From the NCBI GenBank assembly GCA_013348725.1, contig CP054689.1, positions 2,228,501-2,292,500 on the forward strand: a stretch of 64,000 bases of DNA, read 5' to 3'. This stretch comes from Ectothiorhodospiraceae bacterium 2226 (GTDB lineage: Bacteria > Pseudomonadota > Gammaproteobacteria > GCA-013348725). The notes beneath the pieces are model-generated. The model worked only from the letters and a program-made list of their open reading frames with translations, did no database searches and was not told where the DNA came from. Shown piece by piece: positions 34,929 to 43,682 of the stretch. Each line of letters opens with the position of its first letter. Position 1 is the stretch's first letter. Both the position numbers and the translations under genes were made by a program.

Positions 34929-36097
34929 TGCGGCGCGCGGCGGTGGTCGCGGTGCTGGCGGTGCTGCTGGCGCTGCTGCTGTGGTTGTTGCCGCAGCAGA
35001 CCGCGCGCGAGCCGGTGTCACCGGCGCCCGAGAACGCCTACGAACTCGGCAATCTGATGAGCGGCGACGTGGCCGGCTATGCGCGCGCGCATGCGCCGCG
35101 CCCGTTCGTGTTCCCGGAGGACCACGGGCCTCATCCGGCCTACAAGCACGAGTGGTGGTACTGGACCGGCAACCTGCAGGCAGAGGACGGGCGCCGCTTC
35201 GGTTTTCAGCTCACGGTGTTTCGCATCGCCATGACGCCGACGCCGGTGGCGCGCGCCTCCGCCTGGCGCGGCGATCAGGTCTACATGGCGCACTTCGCGC
35301 TGACCGACGTGGCGGGGCGGCGCTTTTATCACGCCGAACGCTTCAGCCGCGGCGCGCTGGACCTCGCCGGGGCGCAGGCGGCGCCGTTTCGCGTGTGGCT
35401 CGAGGATTGGGTGGCGGCGGGACCCCCGGCGGGTGAGACGCCGTTCCCCTTGCGTCTGCAGGCGTCGGAGGCGGATTTCGCCATCGATCTGGTGCTCGAG
35501 CCCGTGAAGCCGCACGTGTTGCAGGGCGAGCAAGGCCTCAGCCAGAAGAGCGCCGAGCCCGGCAACGCCTCCTACTACTATTCCTTTACCCGCCTCGCGG
35601 CGCGCGGCGAGGTGCGCAGCGCCGATGCGCGACTCGCGGTGAGCGGCAGCGCCTGGTGGGATCGCGAGTGGTCGAGCTCCGCACTGGGCGCCGATCAGGT
35701 CGGCTGGGACTGGTTCTCGCTGCAACTTTCCGACGGGCGCGAGGTCATGTACTACCAGATGCGCCGGCGTGACGGATCGGTCGATCCGCACAGCAAGGGC
35801 GTGCTGGTCGGAGCCCGGGGGGAGGCGCAGTTGCTGCGCCATGCGGACGTCGAACTCACCGTGTTGGACCACTGGGAGAGCCCGCGCGGGGGACGGTATC
35901 CCGCGCGCTGGCGTCTGACGGTGGCCGATCTGGACCTTCTCGTGCAGCCCTTTCTGTCGGACCAGGAAATGGATACGCTGGTGCGTTATTGGGAGGGCGC
36001 CGTGCAGGTGCAAGGGCGCGCCGGGGATGCCCCCGTGGATGGCGTGGGTTACGTGGAACTCACCGGCTACGCGAACGAACCAGGGGAAGCGGAATAA
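34928..36097 (+). CDS. AttH/CrtC-like lipocalin-fold protein, exported
   Basis: A 389-residue protein with an N-terminal hydrophobic signal or anchor (residues 4-21). The motif HEWWYWTGNL (74-83) and GWDWFSLQLSDGREVMYYQMRR match the AttH/carotenoid 1,2-hydratase N-terminal family, two lipocalin-like barrels. AttH homologues are often encoded with an ATPase and FtsX-type permease (attEFGH), as here. Probably periplasmic and carrying or modifying a hydrophobic ligand. It is not a true CrtC by context, since no carotenoid genes adjoin. It abuts the RND adaptor gene with no gap. Confidence 0.85.
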   Translation: MRRAAVVAVLAVLLALLLWLLPQQTAREPVSPAPENAYELGNLMSGDVAGYARAHAPRPFVFPEDHGPHPAYKHEWWYWTGNLQAEDGRRFGFQLTVFRIAMTPTPVARASAWRGDQVYMAHFALTDVAGRRFYHAERFSRGALDLAGAQAAPFRVWLEDWVAAGPPAGETPFPLRLQASEADFAIDLVLEPVKPHVLQGEQGLSQKSAEPGNASYYYSFTRLAARGEVRSADARLAVSGSAWWDREWSSSALGADQVGWDWFSLQLSDGREVMYYQMRRRDGSVDPHSKGVLVGARGEAQLLRHADVELTVLDHWESPRGGRYPARWRLTVADLDLLVQPFLSDQEMDTLVRYWEGAVQVQGRAGDAPVDGVGYVELTGYANEPGEAE

Positions 36098-37156
36098 ATG
36101 CGTATGTGGCGCGCACTGACGGTCGGCCTGCTGGCGCTGGCAACGCTGAGCCTCGCGGGCTGCGGCCAGGATTCAGTCTCCGCCGTGCCCGAGCGACCCG
36201 ATCGCGCGGCGCGCGTGCACCTGGTGGAGGCCGCGCGTGCCGAGCTCGCGGCGCTGGCCGAGTCCTCTACCTACACCGGCACCCTGCGCGCGCGGCGCAG
36301 CGTGCGCATCTTCAATCAAGAACCCGGCCAGATCCTGCAGCTGCCCTTCTTCGAGGGCGACGCGGTCGCGCAGGGCACGACCTTGGTGCGCTTGGACGAC
36401 CGTCTGCTGCGCGCGCAACTGGACAAGGCGCAGGCGACGCGGCGCCAGAGCGAGGTGAACCTGCAACGCCTGCAGGGCCTGGTGAAGCGCCAGCTGGTGT
36501 CGGAGGACGAACTGGTGCGGGCGCAGACCGATCTGGAGCTCGCGCACGCCGACGTGCAGCTGCTGGAGGCGCGCCTGTCGTACACCCGCATCGATGCGCC
36601 GTTCGACGGCGTCGTGTCGGCGCGCCTGGTGGAGCCGGGCGATGCGGTATCGAGCCACACCCATCTGATGACCCTGATCGACCCGCAGTCGCTGACCGTG
36701 GAGCTGCAGGTGCCTGAAACGCTGTTGCCGCATCTGCGCCACGGTGACGCGGCCTCGGTGCGCATCGATGCCCTGGGACGGCAGATCCTGGAGGGCGAGA
36801 TCAATCGGCTGCACGCCTCGGTGGACGCTTCGGGGCGCGGCACCGTCGAGGTGCGCCTGACCGATGCGCCGGCGCAGGTGCGCGCCGGCCAGTTCGCGCG
36901 CGTGACCCTGGCGGGGCGCGCGCCGCAGCGTCTGGTGGTGCCGTTCGCCGCGGTGCAGCGCGACCCGCGCGGCGAGTACGTGTACGTGCTCGACGAGGAG
37001 CAGCACGTATGGCGCGTGGGGGTACGCACCGGGGTGCGCCTCGGCGACCGGGTGGAGGTGCTGGACGGGCTGGAAGTGGGCCAGCCGGTAGTGACCAAGG
37101 GGTTCCTCGGGTTGCATGACGGGCGTAGCGTGCGCGTGGTCGGCGAACGCGCATGA
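36098..37156 (+). CDS. RND efflux periplasmic adaptor lipoprotein
   Basis: A 352-residue HlyD/AcrA-type adaptor. Lipobox SLAGC places the lipidated Cys at 22. Then the first half of the biotinyl-lipoyl domain, an alpha hairpin (about 95-165, rich in Leu, Arg, Gln, Glu), the second lipoyl half SYTRIDAPFDGVVSARLVEPGDAV, and beta-barrel and membrane-proximal domains. It links an inner-membrane RND pump to an outer-membrane channel. No gap separates it from the AttH-like gene and its stop overlaps the pump gene (ATGA). No outer-membrane channel gene lies in the operon, so TolC would have to be supplied from elsewhere. Confidence 0.92.
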   Translation: MRMWRALTVGLLALATLSLAGCGQDSVSAVPERPDRAARVHLVEAARAELAALAESSTYTGTLRARRSVRIFNQEPGQILQLPFFEGDAVAQGTTLVRLDDRLLRAQLDKAQATRRQSEVNLQRLQGLVKRQLVSEDELVRAQTDLELAHADVQLLEARLSYTRIDAPFDGVVSARLVEPGDAVSSHTHLMTLIDPQSLTVELQVPETLLPHLRHGDAASVRIDALGRQILEGEINRLHASVDASGRGTVEVRLTDAPAQVRAGQFARVTLAGRAPQRLVVPFAAVQRDPRGEYVYVLDEEQHVWRVGVRTGVRLGDRVEVLDGLEVGQPVVTKGFLGLHDGRSVRVVGERA

Positions 37157-40100
37157 GCCTGGACCTGCAGCGGCGCCTGCGCGGCGGGGGACTGGCCGAG
37201 TGGTCCATTCGCCACCCCATCGGCGTCGTCATGCTGGCGCTGGCGGCCGTGGTGCTGGGTGGCTTTGCGCTCACCCGCCTGGGCGTGGACCTGCTGCCCG
37301 AGATCATCTATCCGGAGATCGTGGCGCGGGTGGCCGAGCAGGGCGTACCGGCCACGGTGATGGAAGACCGTATCACGCGCTACCTCGAGGAGCAGTTGGC
37401 GATCACCGAGGATGCCATCTCGGTTCAGTCCAATACCTCCGAGGGCAGTACCCAGGTCAATCTGTCGTTCCCATACGGCAAGGACATCGACATCGCGCTG
37501 CGTGACGCGAGCACCCGGCTCGACCGCGCGCGGCGCCAGTTCCCCACTACCATCGACCAGCCGACCATCTTCAAACGCGACCCTTCGCAGATTCCGGTGG
37601 CGGAGTACGTGGTGAGCTCGCCACTGATGGGGCCGGTCGCTCTGCGCCAATGGGTGGACGAGGAGCTGGCGCGTTGGTTTCTGAACCTGCCGGGGGTGGC
37701 CGCCGCGGAGGTGGGCGGCGGACTCACGCGCGAGATCTGGGTGATGCCGGATCAGGACCGGCTGGCCGCCTATGGGCTGACGGTGCAAGACGTGGTGCAG
37801 GCGGTAGAGCGCGGCAACGTCGACGCGCCCGGTGGCCGGATCGCGGTCGGCGGGCGCGAGATGACCGGGCGCACCGCGGGCCGGGTGCAGACGGTGGAGG
37901 ACCTCGCGGCGCTGCCGCTCGCCTACCGTGACGCCGAGGGTCAGCCGGGGCTGCTGCGCCTGGGCGAAGTGGCGCAGGTGGTCGACACCCACGAGGATGA
38001 GCGCGTGCGCGTGCGCCTGAACGAGGTACCGGGCGTGCGCATGTCGATCCAGAAGCAGCCGCAGGCCAATACCGTGTCGGTGGTCGACCACGTGGAGGAG
38101 CGCCTTGCCTGGCTGGCCTCGCAGGGACTGATCCCCGAGGAGGTGGAGGTGCGGCGCATCTCCGATCAGTCGGGCTATGTGCGCGACGCCATCCGCAATG
38201 CCTCCCTGGCCGCCGGCACCGGCGCCGTGCTCGCCATGCTGGTGGTGTACATCTTCCTTGGCAACCTGCGCCGCACGCTGATCATCGGCAGCGCGATTCC
38301 CATCGCGGTGATGGTCACCTTCTTCTTCATGGACGTCGCGGGCCTCACGCTCAATATCATGACCCTGGGGGGGCTGGCGCTCGGCATCGGCATGTTGGTC
38401 GACAGCACCATCGTGATGTTGGAGAACATCACCCGTCACCAACGCGCCGGCGAATCGCTGGGCGAGGCGGCGGTGAACGCCGCACGCGAGGTGAACAGCG
38501 CCATCGTGGCCGCCACCAGCACCAACCTCGCGGCGGTACTGCCGTTCCTGTTCATCGGCGGCCTGGTCGGGCTGCTGTTCCGCGAGCTCATCATCACCAT
38601 CTCGGCCGCCATCGTGGCGGCGCTGGTGGTGGCGCTCACGCTGGTGCCGGCGCTCGGTTCGCGGGTGGTGAGTACGCATCGCGGCATGCTGCGCCGCGGG
38701 GTGGATGCGGGCATGAGCTACCTCCAGAGCGGCTACGCCTGGACGGTGCGTCAGACCCTGCGCCTGCCCTGGCTGGTGGTGGCGCTGTTCGTGGCCGCAC
38801 TGTTGTACACCGGTGGCACCTTCTTCAGCGGCAATCAGGTGTTCCTGCCCTCCATGGACGACGGCCAGGTGCGCCTGAACGTCAACGGCGACATGGGCAT
38901 CGAACTGGAGGAGATGGACGCGGCGGTGCGTCAGCTCGAGCGTCTGCTGCTCGAACAGCCGGAGGTGGTCACGGTATCGACCACCGCCGGGGGGTTCATC
39001 TTCGGGCGTAGCCAGCGCGAGGCCAGCCATCGCAGTACGCTGATGATCCAGCTGGTGCCGCTCGCGCAGCGTCACCTGAGCTCCGAGGAATGGATCCGCA
39101 GCATGGATCAGAAGGTGCGCGATCTCGGTCTGGTGGGCATGCGGGTCCACATGCGCACCCAAGGCATTCGCGGCATCCGACTCGGGCGTGGCGACGATCA
39201 GATCAGTCTGCGTATCGCGGGCCCGGATCTGGAGACCCTCGCCCAGCTCGGCGAGGCGCTGGTGGGGCGTCTGGGCGACATCGAGGGCCTGCGCAATTTG
39301 TCGCATTCCTATGAGGAGGTGCTGCAAGAGGTATCGGTCCGCGTGGATCGTGAGCGCGCCAATGCCCTGGGCGTCGCGGTGGAGGATGTGGGGCGCACGG
39401 TGCGCGTGGCGCTGGAGGGCCTGCATGCGGGCGATTTTCTGGCCGGCAATCGTGGTTACGACATCCGTGTGCGTCTGCCGCGCGAGCAGTTTCGCGGCCT
39501 GGAGGACCTGCGCGGCCTGATCGTGCAGGCGGAGGCCACCCGCAACCGGCCCGTCTACCTGGCGGAGGTGGCCGAGCTCGAGTTCGTGCCGGCGCCCACC
39601 ACCATCCGGCGCGACAACCAGCAGCGCGTGGTGGAGATCAGCGGTTCGGTGTCGGACGACGTGCCGCTCGGCCAGGTCGATGCCGCCATTCAGGAGCGTC
39701 TGGCCGACTTCGAGCTGCCGCGCGGCTACACGCTGTACGACGAGGGCGCCACCAAGGCACTGCAGGAGGGTGCCCAGACCAGTCAGATCCTGCTCGCGCT
39801 CGCGCTGTTCCTGGTGTTCGTGGTGATGGCCGTGCAGTACGAGTCGCTGCGCAACCCGCTCATCATCCTGTTCAGCGTGCCCTTCGCGGCCATCGGCGTC
39901 GCACTCGGGCTCACCTGGCAGGAAATCCCGCTGTCCATGCCGGTGTGGCTCGGCATGATCATGCTGGCCGGCATTGTGGTGAACAACGCCATCGTGCTGG
40001 TGGAGTACATCGAGATCCAGCGCGAGCGCGGCCTCGCCGTGCTGGAGGCGACCGTGGAGGCCGCGCGCCTGCGCCTGCGCCCGATCCTCATGACCACGCT

Positions 40101-40263
40101 CACCACCGTGGCCGGCATGCTGCCCCTCGCACTGGCCCTGGGCGAGGGCGGCGAGATGCTGCGTCCGCTCGCGCAGGTAATCGTATTCGGGCTCAGCTTC
40201 TCCATGCTGGTCAGTCTGTTCCTGGTCCCTTCCGTCTACCGCCTGGGCCATCCGCGCGGGTGA
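37153..40263 (+). CDS. RND efflux pump, inner-membrane permease
   Basis: A 1036-residue proton-driven exporter with two repeats, each one helix, a large periplasmic domain and five to six helices. The TM4 proton-relay segment reads GMLVDSTIVMLENI; AcrB has two adjacent Asp at this point, whereas here the second is Ser, as in several non-drug RND branches. Substrate cannot be predicted. The start MSLDLQRRLRGGGLAEWSIRHP is typical of inner-membrane RND N-termini. Last gene of the ABC/AttH/RND operon; a hairpin follows. Confidence 0.93.
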   Translation: MSLDLQRRLRGGGLAEWSIRHPIGVVMLALAAVVLGGFALTRLGVDLLPEIIYPEIVARVAEQGVPATVMEDRITRYLEEQLAITEDAISVQSNTSEGSTQVNLSFPYGKDIDIALRDASTRLDRARRQFPTTIDQPTIFKRDPSQIPVAEYVVSSPLMGPVALRQWVDEELARWFLNLPGVAAAEVGGGLTREIWVMPDQDRLAAYGLTVQDVVQAVERGNVDAPGGRIAVGGREMTGRTAGRVQTVEDLAALPLAYRDAEGQPGLLRLGEVAQVVDTHEDERVRVRLNEVPGVRMSIQKQPQANTVSVVDHVEERLAWLASQGLIPEEVEVRRISDQSGYVRDAIRNASLAAGTGAVLAMLVVYIFLGNLRRTLIIGSAIPIAVMVTFFFMDVAGLTLNIMTLGGLALGIGMLVDSTIVMLENITRHQRAGESLGEAAVNAAREVNSAIVAATSTNLAAVLPFLFIGGLVGLLFRELIITISAAIVAALVVALTLVPALGSRVVSTHRGMLRRGVDAGMSYLQSGYAWTVRQTLRLPWLVVALFVAALLYTGGTFFSGNQVFLPSMDDGQVRLNVNGDMGIELEEMDAAVRQLERLLLEQPEVVTVSTTAGGFIFGRSQREASHRSTLMIQLVPLAQRHLSSEEWIRSMDQKVRDLGLVGMRVHMRTQGIRGIRLGRGDDQISLRIAGPDLETLAQLGEALVGRLGDIEGLRNLSHSYEEVLQEVSVRVDRERANALGVAVEDVGRTVRVALEGLHAGDFLAGNRGYDIRVRLPREQFRGLEDLRGLIVQAEATRNRPVYLAEVAELEFVPAPTTIRRDNQQRVVEISGSVSDDVPLGQVDAAIQERLADFELPRGYTLYDEGATKALQEGAQTSQILLALALFLVFVVMAVQYESLRNPLIILFSVPFAAIGVALGLTWQEIPLSMPVWLGMIMLAGIVVNNAIVLVEYIEIQRERGLAVLEATVEAARLRLRPILMTTLTTVAGMLPLALALGEGGEMLRPLAQVIVFGLSFSMLVSLFLVPSVYRLGHPRG

Positions 40264-40268
40264 GGGCC

Positions 40269-40294
40269 GGGGCGGAAGCGTAAGCTTCCGCCCC
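40269..40294. terminator. 11-bp hairpin between convergent RND and cytochrome genes
   Basis: GGGGCGGAAGC / GCTTCCGCCCC with a GTAA loop, in a 38-base gap between convergent genes. No T run on either side; it may serve both directions weakly. Confidence 0.55.
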
Positions 40295-40301
40295 CGCTCG
40301 A

Positions 40302-41726
40302 TTACAGCACCCGCAGGAAGGCGACCAGGTCTTCCTTCTCTTCCTTGGTCAGGCGCGTACCGAGCACCAGGTTGAAGAACTCCACGGTGTCCTCCAGCGT
40401 GAGCAGGCGCCCGTCATGCAGGTACGGCGGCGAGTCCTTGATGCCGCGCAGCGGGAAGGTCTTGGTGGTCCCGCCGTGCGTGTCGAAGCGCCCGTTGTGC
40501 ATGGCGGGCTCGTAGAAGCGGTCGAGCTTGAGGTCGTGCATGGTGTTGTCGGTGTAGTGCGGGGCGGCGTGGCAGGTGGCGCACTTGGCCTTGCCGGCGA
40601 ACAGCTTGGCCCCGCGCAGCTCCTGCTCGCTGGCCTTGGCCGGGTCGAGCTCGCCGAATACGTCCAGTTTGGGCGCCGGCGGGAAGTCCAAGATGGCCTG
40701 GAACTCACCCATGAAGTGCACCTGACTGCCGCGCTCGAGCACGTTCACGCCCTTCTTGGCGGCGGTCACGGTATCGCCGTCGAAGTAGGCCGCACGCTGT
40801 TCGAACTCGGTGAAATCCTCCACCGTCTTCAGCGCGCGCTGTGAGCCGAACAGACGCTGGATGTTCACCCCGCGCAGCGTCGGCGTGTCGATGCGCCGCC
40901 GGTGCTCCAGCGGGCGGATGTCGCCCACCAGGTGCGTGCTGGCGTTGGTGTGGCCGTTGGCGTGGCACTCGAAGCAGGTGACGCCCTGGCTCGGGCGCAG
41001 CGAGCGCCGGTCTTTGGTGGCGTTGAACTGCTGCTGCGGGAAGGGCGTCACCAGCAGGCGCAGACCCTCGAGCTGCTTGGGGTTGAGGATGCCCTCGAAC
41101 AGCTGGTGGAAGTTGTCCAAGGTCACCAGTTCGCCCTGGGAGACATCGCCGAGATCGGGCCGCGTGGTCAGGAAGATCGGCGGCGGGAACTCCGGCAGGA
41201 AGTGGTCCGGCATGTCGAAGTCGAGGTCGAAGCGGCTCATATCGCGCCCTTCCTGGCGCTCGATCTCGTCGATATGGAATTCCGGAAACACCATGCCGCC
41301 CTCGAAGTGGTTGGGGTGCGGCAGCGGCCGGAATCCCTCGGGGAACAGGTTGCGCTCCTTGATCTCCTCTGGCGAGAGTTCGGCCAGCTCCTCCCACGAG
41401 CCGACGCCCTGCGGCAGGCGCACGCGCACGCCGCTCTGCACCGGCTTGCCGGCGGACATGGTGACGCCCTCGGCGGCCTGATCCGACAGGTCGTAACGTC
41501 GCTCCAGCAGTTCACGCTGGCGCTGCATGACCGCTTCCTTCTCGGCGCTCATGCGCTCGACGATGGTCTCGAAGTCCTCCTCGATCACGACGGGCATGTA
41601 ACTGGTATCGCCGCGGGCGTGCGCCGCCGCGTCATTCTGCTGTTGAGCGTACAGTGGGCCGCTCAACAGACCAGCGGACAACACGGCGGCGAGGCCCGAG
41701 CGGGCTAGCGGATTGATCCTTCTCAT
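40302..41726 (-). CDS. Di-haem cytochrome c peroxidase/MauG-family protein
   Basis: A 474-residue exported protein. Signal peptide 1-27 (LYA/QQQ). Two c-type haem sites: CFECH at 251-255 and CATCH at 382-386. The C-terminal segments PLRGIKDSPPYLHDGRLLTLEDTVEFFN are those of the di-haem peroxidase family. The N-terminal 200 residues, rich in acidic and Pro residues, are not part of the classical enzyme and have no obvious relative I can name. AAGGAG precedes the ATG. Probably a periplasmic peroxidase or oxidase; electron donor unknown. Monocistronic by position. Confidence 0.85.
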   Translation of the reverse strand: MRRINPLARSGLAAVLSAGLLSGPLYAQQQNDAAAHARGDTSYMPVVIEEDFETIVERMSAEKEAVMQRQRELLERRYDLSDQAAEGVTMSAGKPVQSGVRVRLPQGVGSWEELAELSPEEIKERNLFPEGFRPLPHPNHFEGGMVFPEFHIDEIERQEGRDMSRFDLDFDMPDHFLPEFPPPIFLTTRPDLGDVSQGELVTLDNFHQLFEGILNPKQLEGLRLLVTPFPQQQFNATKDRRSLRPSQGVTCFECHANGHTNASTHLVGDIRPLEHRRRIDTPTLRGVNIQRLFGSQRALKTVEDFTEFEQRAAYFDGDTVTAAKKGVNVLERGSQVHFMGEFQAILDFPPAPKLDVFGELDPAKASEQELRGAKLFAGKAKCATCHAAPHYTDNTMHDLKLDRFYEPAMHNGRFDTHGGTTKTFPLRGIKDSPPYLHDGRLLTLEDTVEFFNLVLGTRLTKEEKEDLVAFLRVL

Positions 41727-42075
41727 GGACAGGCTCCTTGGCGGTAGTTGGTCGGTGCGTCCCGGACCCCACCGGCGCGGCGGGTCGGAAGCGGGGTGCA
41801 TCGCGGCGTGGACTTCGTCTAAAACGAGCTTAGGAGAGGAGGCGGGCCGGTCAACGTGCGGCGTGTAAGGGTTCGTTGACTTCGCTCGTGGCCCCGGGGG
41901 CGGCGCGCTGACAGGGTGCTCGTCGAGGCTTCAGTCCGGCGCCGCCGGTCGAGGGTTGGTTGTCGTGCGCCCGGCCCGGCCGATTGCGGGTGCTTGACGC
42001 GGCGGGTACAGAACATACCCTTTTTATATGCCCCTGCCCCGGGCGGTAGCCCGCGGGCCGACAAGGAGGAGCGAC
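41727..42075. other. Divergent intergenic region, 349 bases
   Basis: No gene is supported. The left end carries the cytochrome gene's ribosome site. The right half holds the likely promoter of the small-protein genes (TTGACG at 41994). The stretch is GC-rich up to about 41990, then has a short AT-rich part (ACATACCCTTTTTATATG). No strong terminator hairpin is seen. Confidence 0.5.
41994..42021 (+). promoter_or_regulatory. Possible promoter of the small-protein/phosphodiesterase genes
   Basis: TTGACG (41994-41999, 5/6 to -35) and TACCCT (42016-42021, 3/6 to -10) are 16 bases apart, 55 bases before the first ATG. The -35 is good, the -10 poor. Confidence 0.4.
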
Positions 42076-42297
42076 ATGGATGTAAACGAGCACCGGGACG
42101 GCAAGCTGCAGCTATCGTTCGAGCTGGACGAGGCGCGTGACCTGGCCAAGGACGTGGCCGAGAACATGGAGGACATGCCGGGCGCCCTGCTGGATCTCGC
42201 GAATCTGCTCCAAAGCGCGTATTACGAGGCGAAGGACGAGTTCCGCCAGCCGCCCCATCCCTGGGCGCCCGGCACGCGGCACCCCCACAGCGTCTAG
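42076..42297 (+). CDS. Small hypothetical protein, acidic, helical
   Basis: Seventy-three residues. The core (SFELDEARDLAKDVAENMEDMPGALLDLANLLQSAYYEAKDEF) looks amphipathic-helical and acidic; the tail is Pro/His-rich (QPPHPWAPGTRHPHSV). A perfect AAGGAGG sits seven bases before the ATG, strong evidence for translation. It is followed after eight bases by a second small gene. Not recognised. Confidence 0.65.
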   Translation: MDVNEHRDGKLQLSFELDEARDLAKDVAENMEDMPGALLDLANLLQSAYYEAKDEFRQPPHPWAPGTRHPHSV

Positions 42298-42305
42298 GAG
42301 GCCCT

Positions 42306-42512
42306 ATGCACCTCATCAGCAATCCGGACAAGCGGATCACCGTCGCGGTGAGCGAGGACGAGGCGCGGCATATGCTGGACGGTCTAAAACGTCACGCCGG
42401 CGAGCTGGGCGACGAGGCCGCCGCGCTGCGCGCCAAGCTGGAGGAGGCGGGCCTTGCGCCGCCGCCCCCGCCTGACCACATCCGGCACGAGTGGGAGGGC
42501 GATCCCCCCTGA
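42306..42512 (+). CDS. Small hypothetical protein
   Basis: Sixty-eight residues: an N-terminal strand (MHLISNPDKRITVAVSEDEA), a helix with regular Leu/Ala spacing (LDGLKRHAGELGDEAAALRAKLEEAG) and a Pro-rich tail. AGGAGG lies directly upstream. Its end overlaps the start of the phosphodiesterase gene by about 20 bases, suggesting one transcript. Function unknown. Confidence 0.6.
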   Translation: MHLISNPDKRITVAVSEDEARHMLDGLKRHAGELGDEAAALRAKLEEAGLAPPPPPDHIRHEWEGDPP

Positions 42513-43672
42513 GCGCGCTTTCGCTGCAGCCGAACTACCAAGGTCGCGGTATCGTCAACCTGATGGCCTCCCTGGAGGAGGGCCTCGGCGGCGAAGCGCG
42601 CTACCGCCCCTTGGGCGACCTGCCGCCCGCGGAGGTGGCCGCCGCCGCGCGGGTGGTGCTACTCGTGCTCGACGGCCTGGGCTACAACTACCTGCGCGCC
42701 CGCGGCCGCAGCCACTTCGATAGCCATTGCCGTGGGCCGATGAGTTCGGTCTTCCCCACCACCACCGCCGCGGCGATCACCACCTTCATGACCGGCCTCG
42801 CGCCGCAGCAACACGCCCTGACCGGCTGGTTCGTGCGCTTTCGCGAAGTGGCGACGGTCGCCGCGGTGCTGCCGTTTCGCCCGCGCGGCCAGGGGCGGCC
42901 GCTGACGGGCCGCACCTCGGTGGCGCAGCTCTATGCACTGCCGCCCCTGGTGCAGCGCCTGCCGGTGCCCAGCACCATGGTGCTGCCCGAGAACATCGTG
43001 CGCTCGGAATACAGCGCGACCCTCGGCGGCGCCGCGCGCCGTACCGGCTACCAGGGGCTCGAGCGCTTCATCGAGGCCGTGGTGGCCGCCGTGCAGGACG
43101 CGCCGCGCCAGTATGTGTATGCCTACTGGCCCGATTTCGACCGCACCGCCCACGAGCATGGCGTGCACAGCGTGGAGACGGCGCGCCATTTTCGCTTGCT
43201 CGACGCGGCCTTCGAGGACCTGGTGGAGCGCTTGCGCGGCACCGGCACGCTGCTGGTGGTCACCGCCGACCACGGCTTCGTCGACAGCCCGCCGCCGCGC
43301 GTGGTGCGCCTGGCCGATCACGCCGGGCTCGCCGAGCTGCTGCGCGCCCCGCTATGCGGCGAGCCGCGGGTGGCGTATTGCTACGTCAAGCGCGGGTGTC
43401 GCGCGGAGTTCGAGCGTTATATCGAAGCGCATTTGGCGCATGCCTGCACGCTCTACCCGAGCGCGGAGGTCGTGCGCCGTGGCTGGTTCGGACCCGGCAT
43501 CGCCCACGCGCGCTTGCAGGAGCGGGTGGGCGACTATCTGCTACTCATGAAGGACGATTACATCATCAAGGACTTCGTGCCGGGCGAGCGCCCCTTCTAC
43601 CCAATCGGCAACCACGGTGGCCTGAGCGAAGACGAGCTCTACGTGCCGCTCATCGTGGTGCCGCCCGCCTGA
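42491..43672 (+). CDS. Alkaline-phosphatase-superfamily phosphodiesterase/nucleotide pyrophosphatase
   Basis: A 393-residue protein of the type I phosphodiesterase/nucleotide pyrophosphatase family. Metal and catalytic segments are in order: LLVLDGLGYN (first Asp), FPTTTAAAITTFMTG (Thr nucleophile), YWPDFDRTAHEHG, VVTADHGF and the final PIGNHGG. No signal peptide is seen, so it appears cytosolic. The start is uncertain: GTG 42491 overlaps the preceding gene; ATG 42563 is an alternative. Substrate could be a nucleotide sugar or phosphonate ester. Confidence 0.82.
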   Translation: MGGRSPLSALSLQPNYQGRGIVNLMASLEEGLGGEARYRPLGDLPPAEVAAAARVVLLVLDGLGYNYLRARGRSHFDSHCRGPMSSVFPTTTAAAITTFMTGLAPQQHALTGWFVRFREVATVAAVLPFRPRGQGRPLTGRTSVAQLYALPPLVQRLPVPSTMVLPENIVRSEYSATLGGAARRTGYQGLERFIEAVVAAVQDAPRQYVYAYWPDFDRTAHEHGVHSVETARHFRLLDAAFEDLVERLRGTGTLLVVTADHGFVDSPPPRVVRLADHAGLAELLRAPLCGEPRVAYCYVKRGCRAEFERYIEAHLAHACTLYPSAEVVRRGWFGPGIAHARLQERVGDYLLLMKDDYIIKDFVPGERPFYPIGNHGGLSEDELYVPLIVVPPA

Positions 43673-43682
43673 CGCCTCAGGC

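Noticed and set aside
34928-36097. Carotenoid 1,2-hydratase (CrtC)
   Set aside because: The N-terminal motif is shared, but no carotenoid genes are near and the ABC context fits AttH-like proteins better.
36316-40251. Very long open frame on the minus strand (over 1300 codons)
   Set aside because: It is antisense to the RND genes. High GC makes stop codons rare in this frame, and its composition (His, Arg, Ala, Gly-rich, low complexity) is that of a shadow frame.
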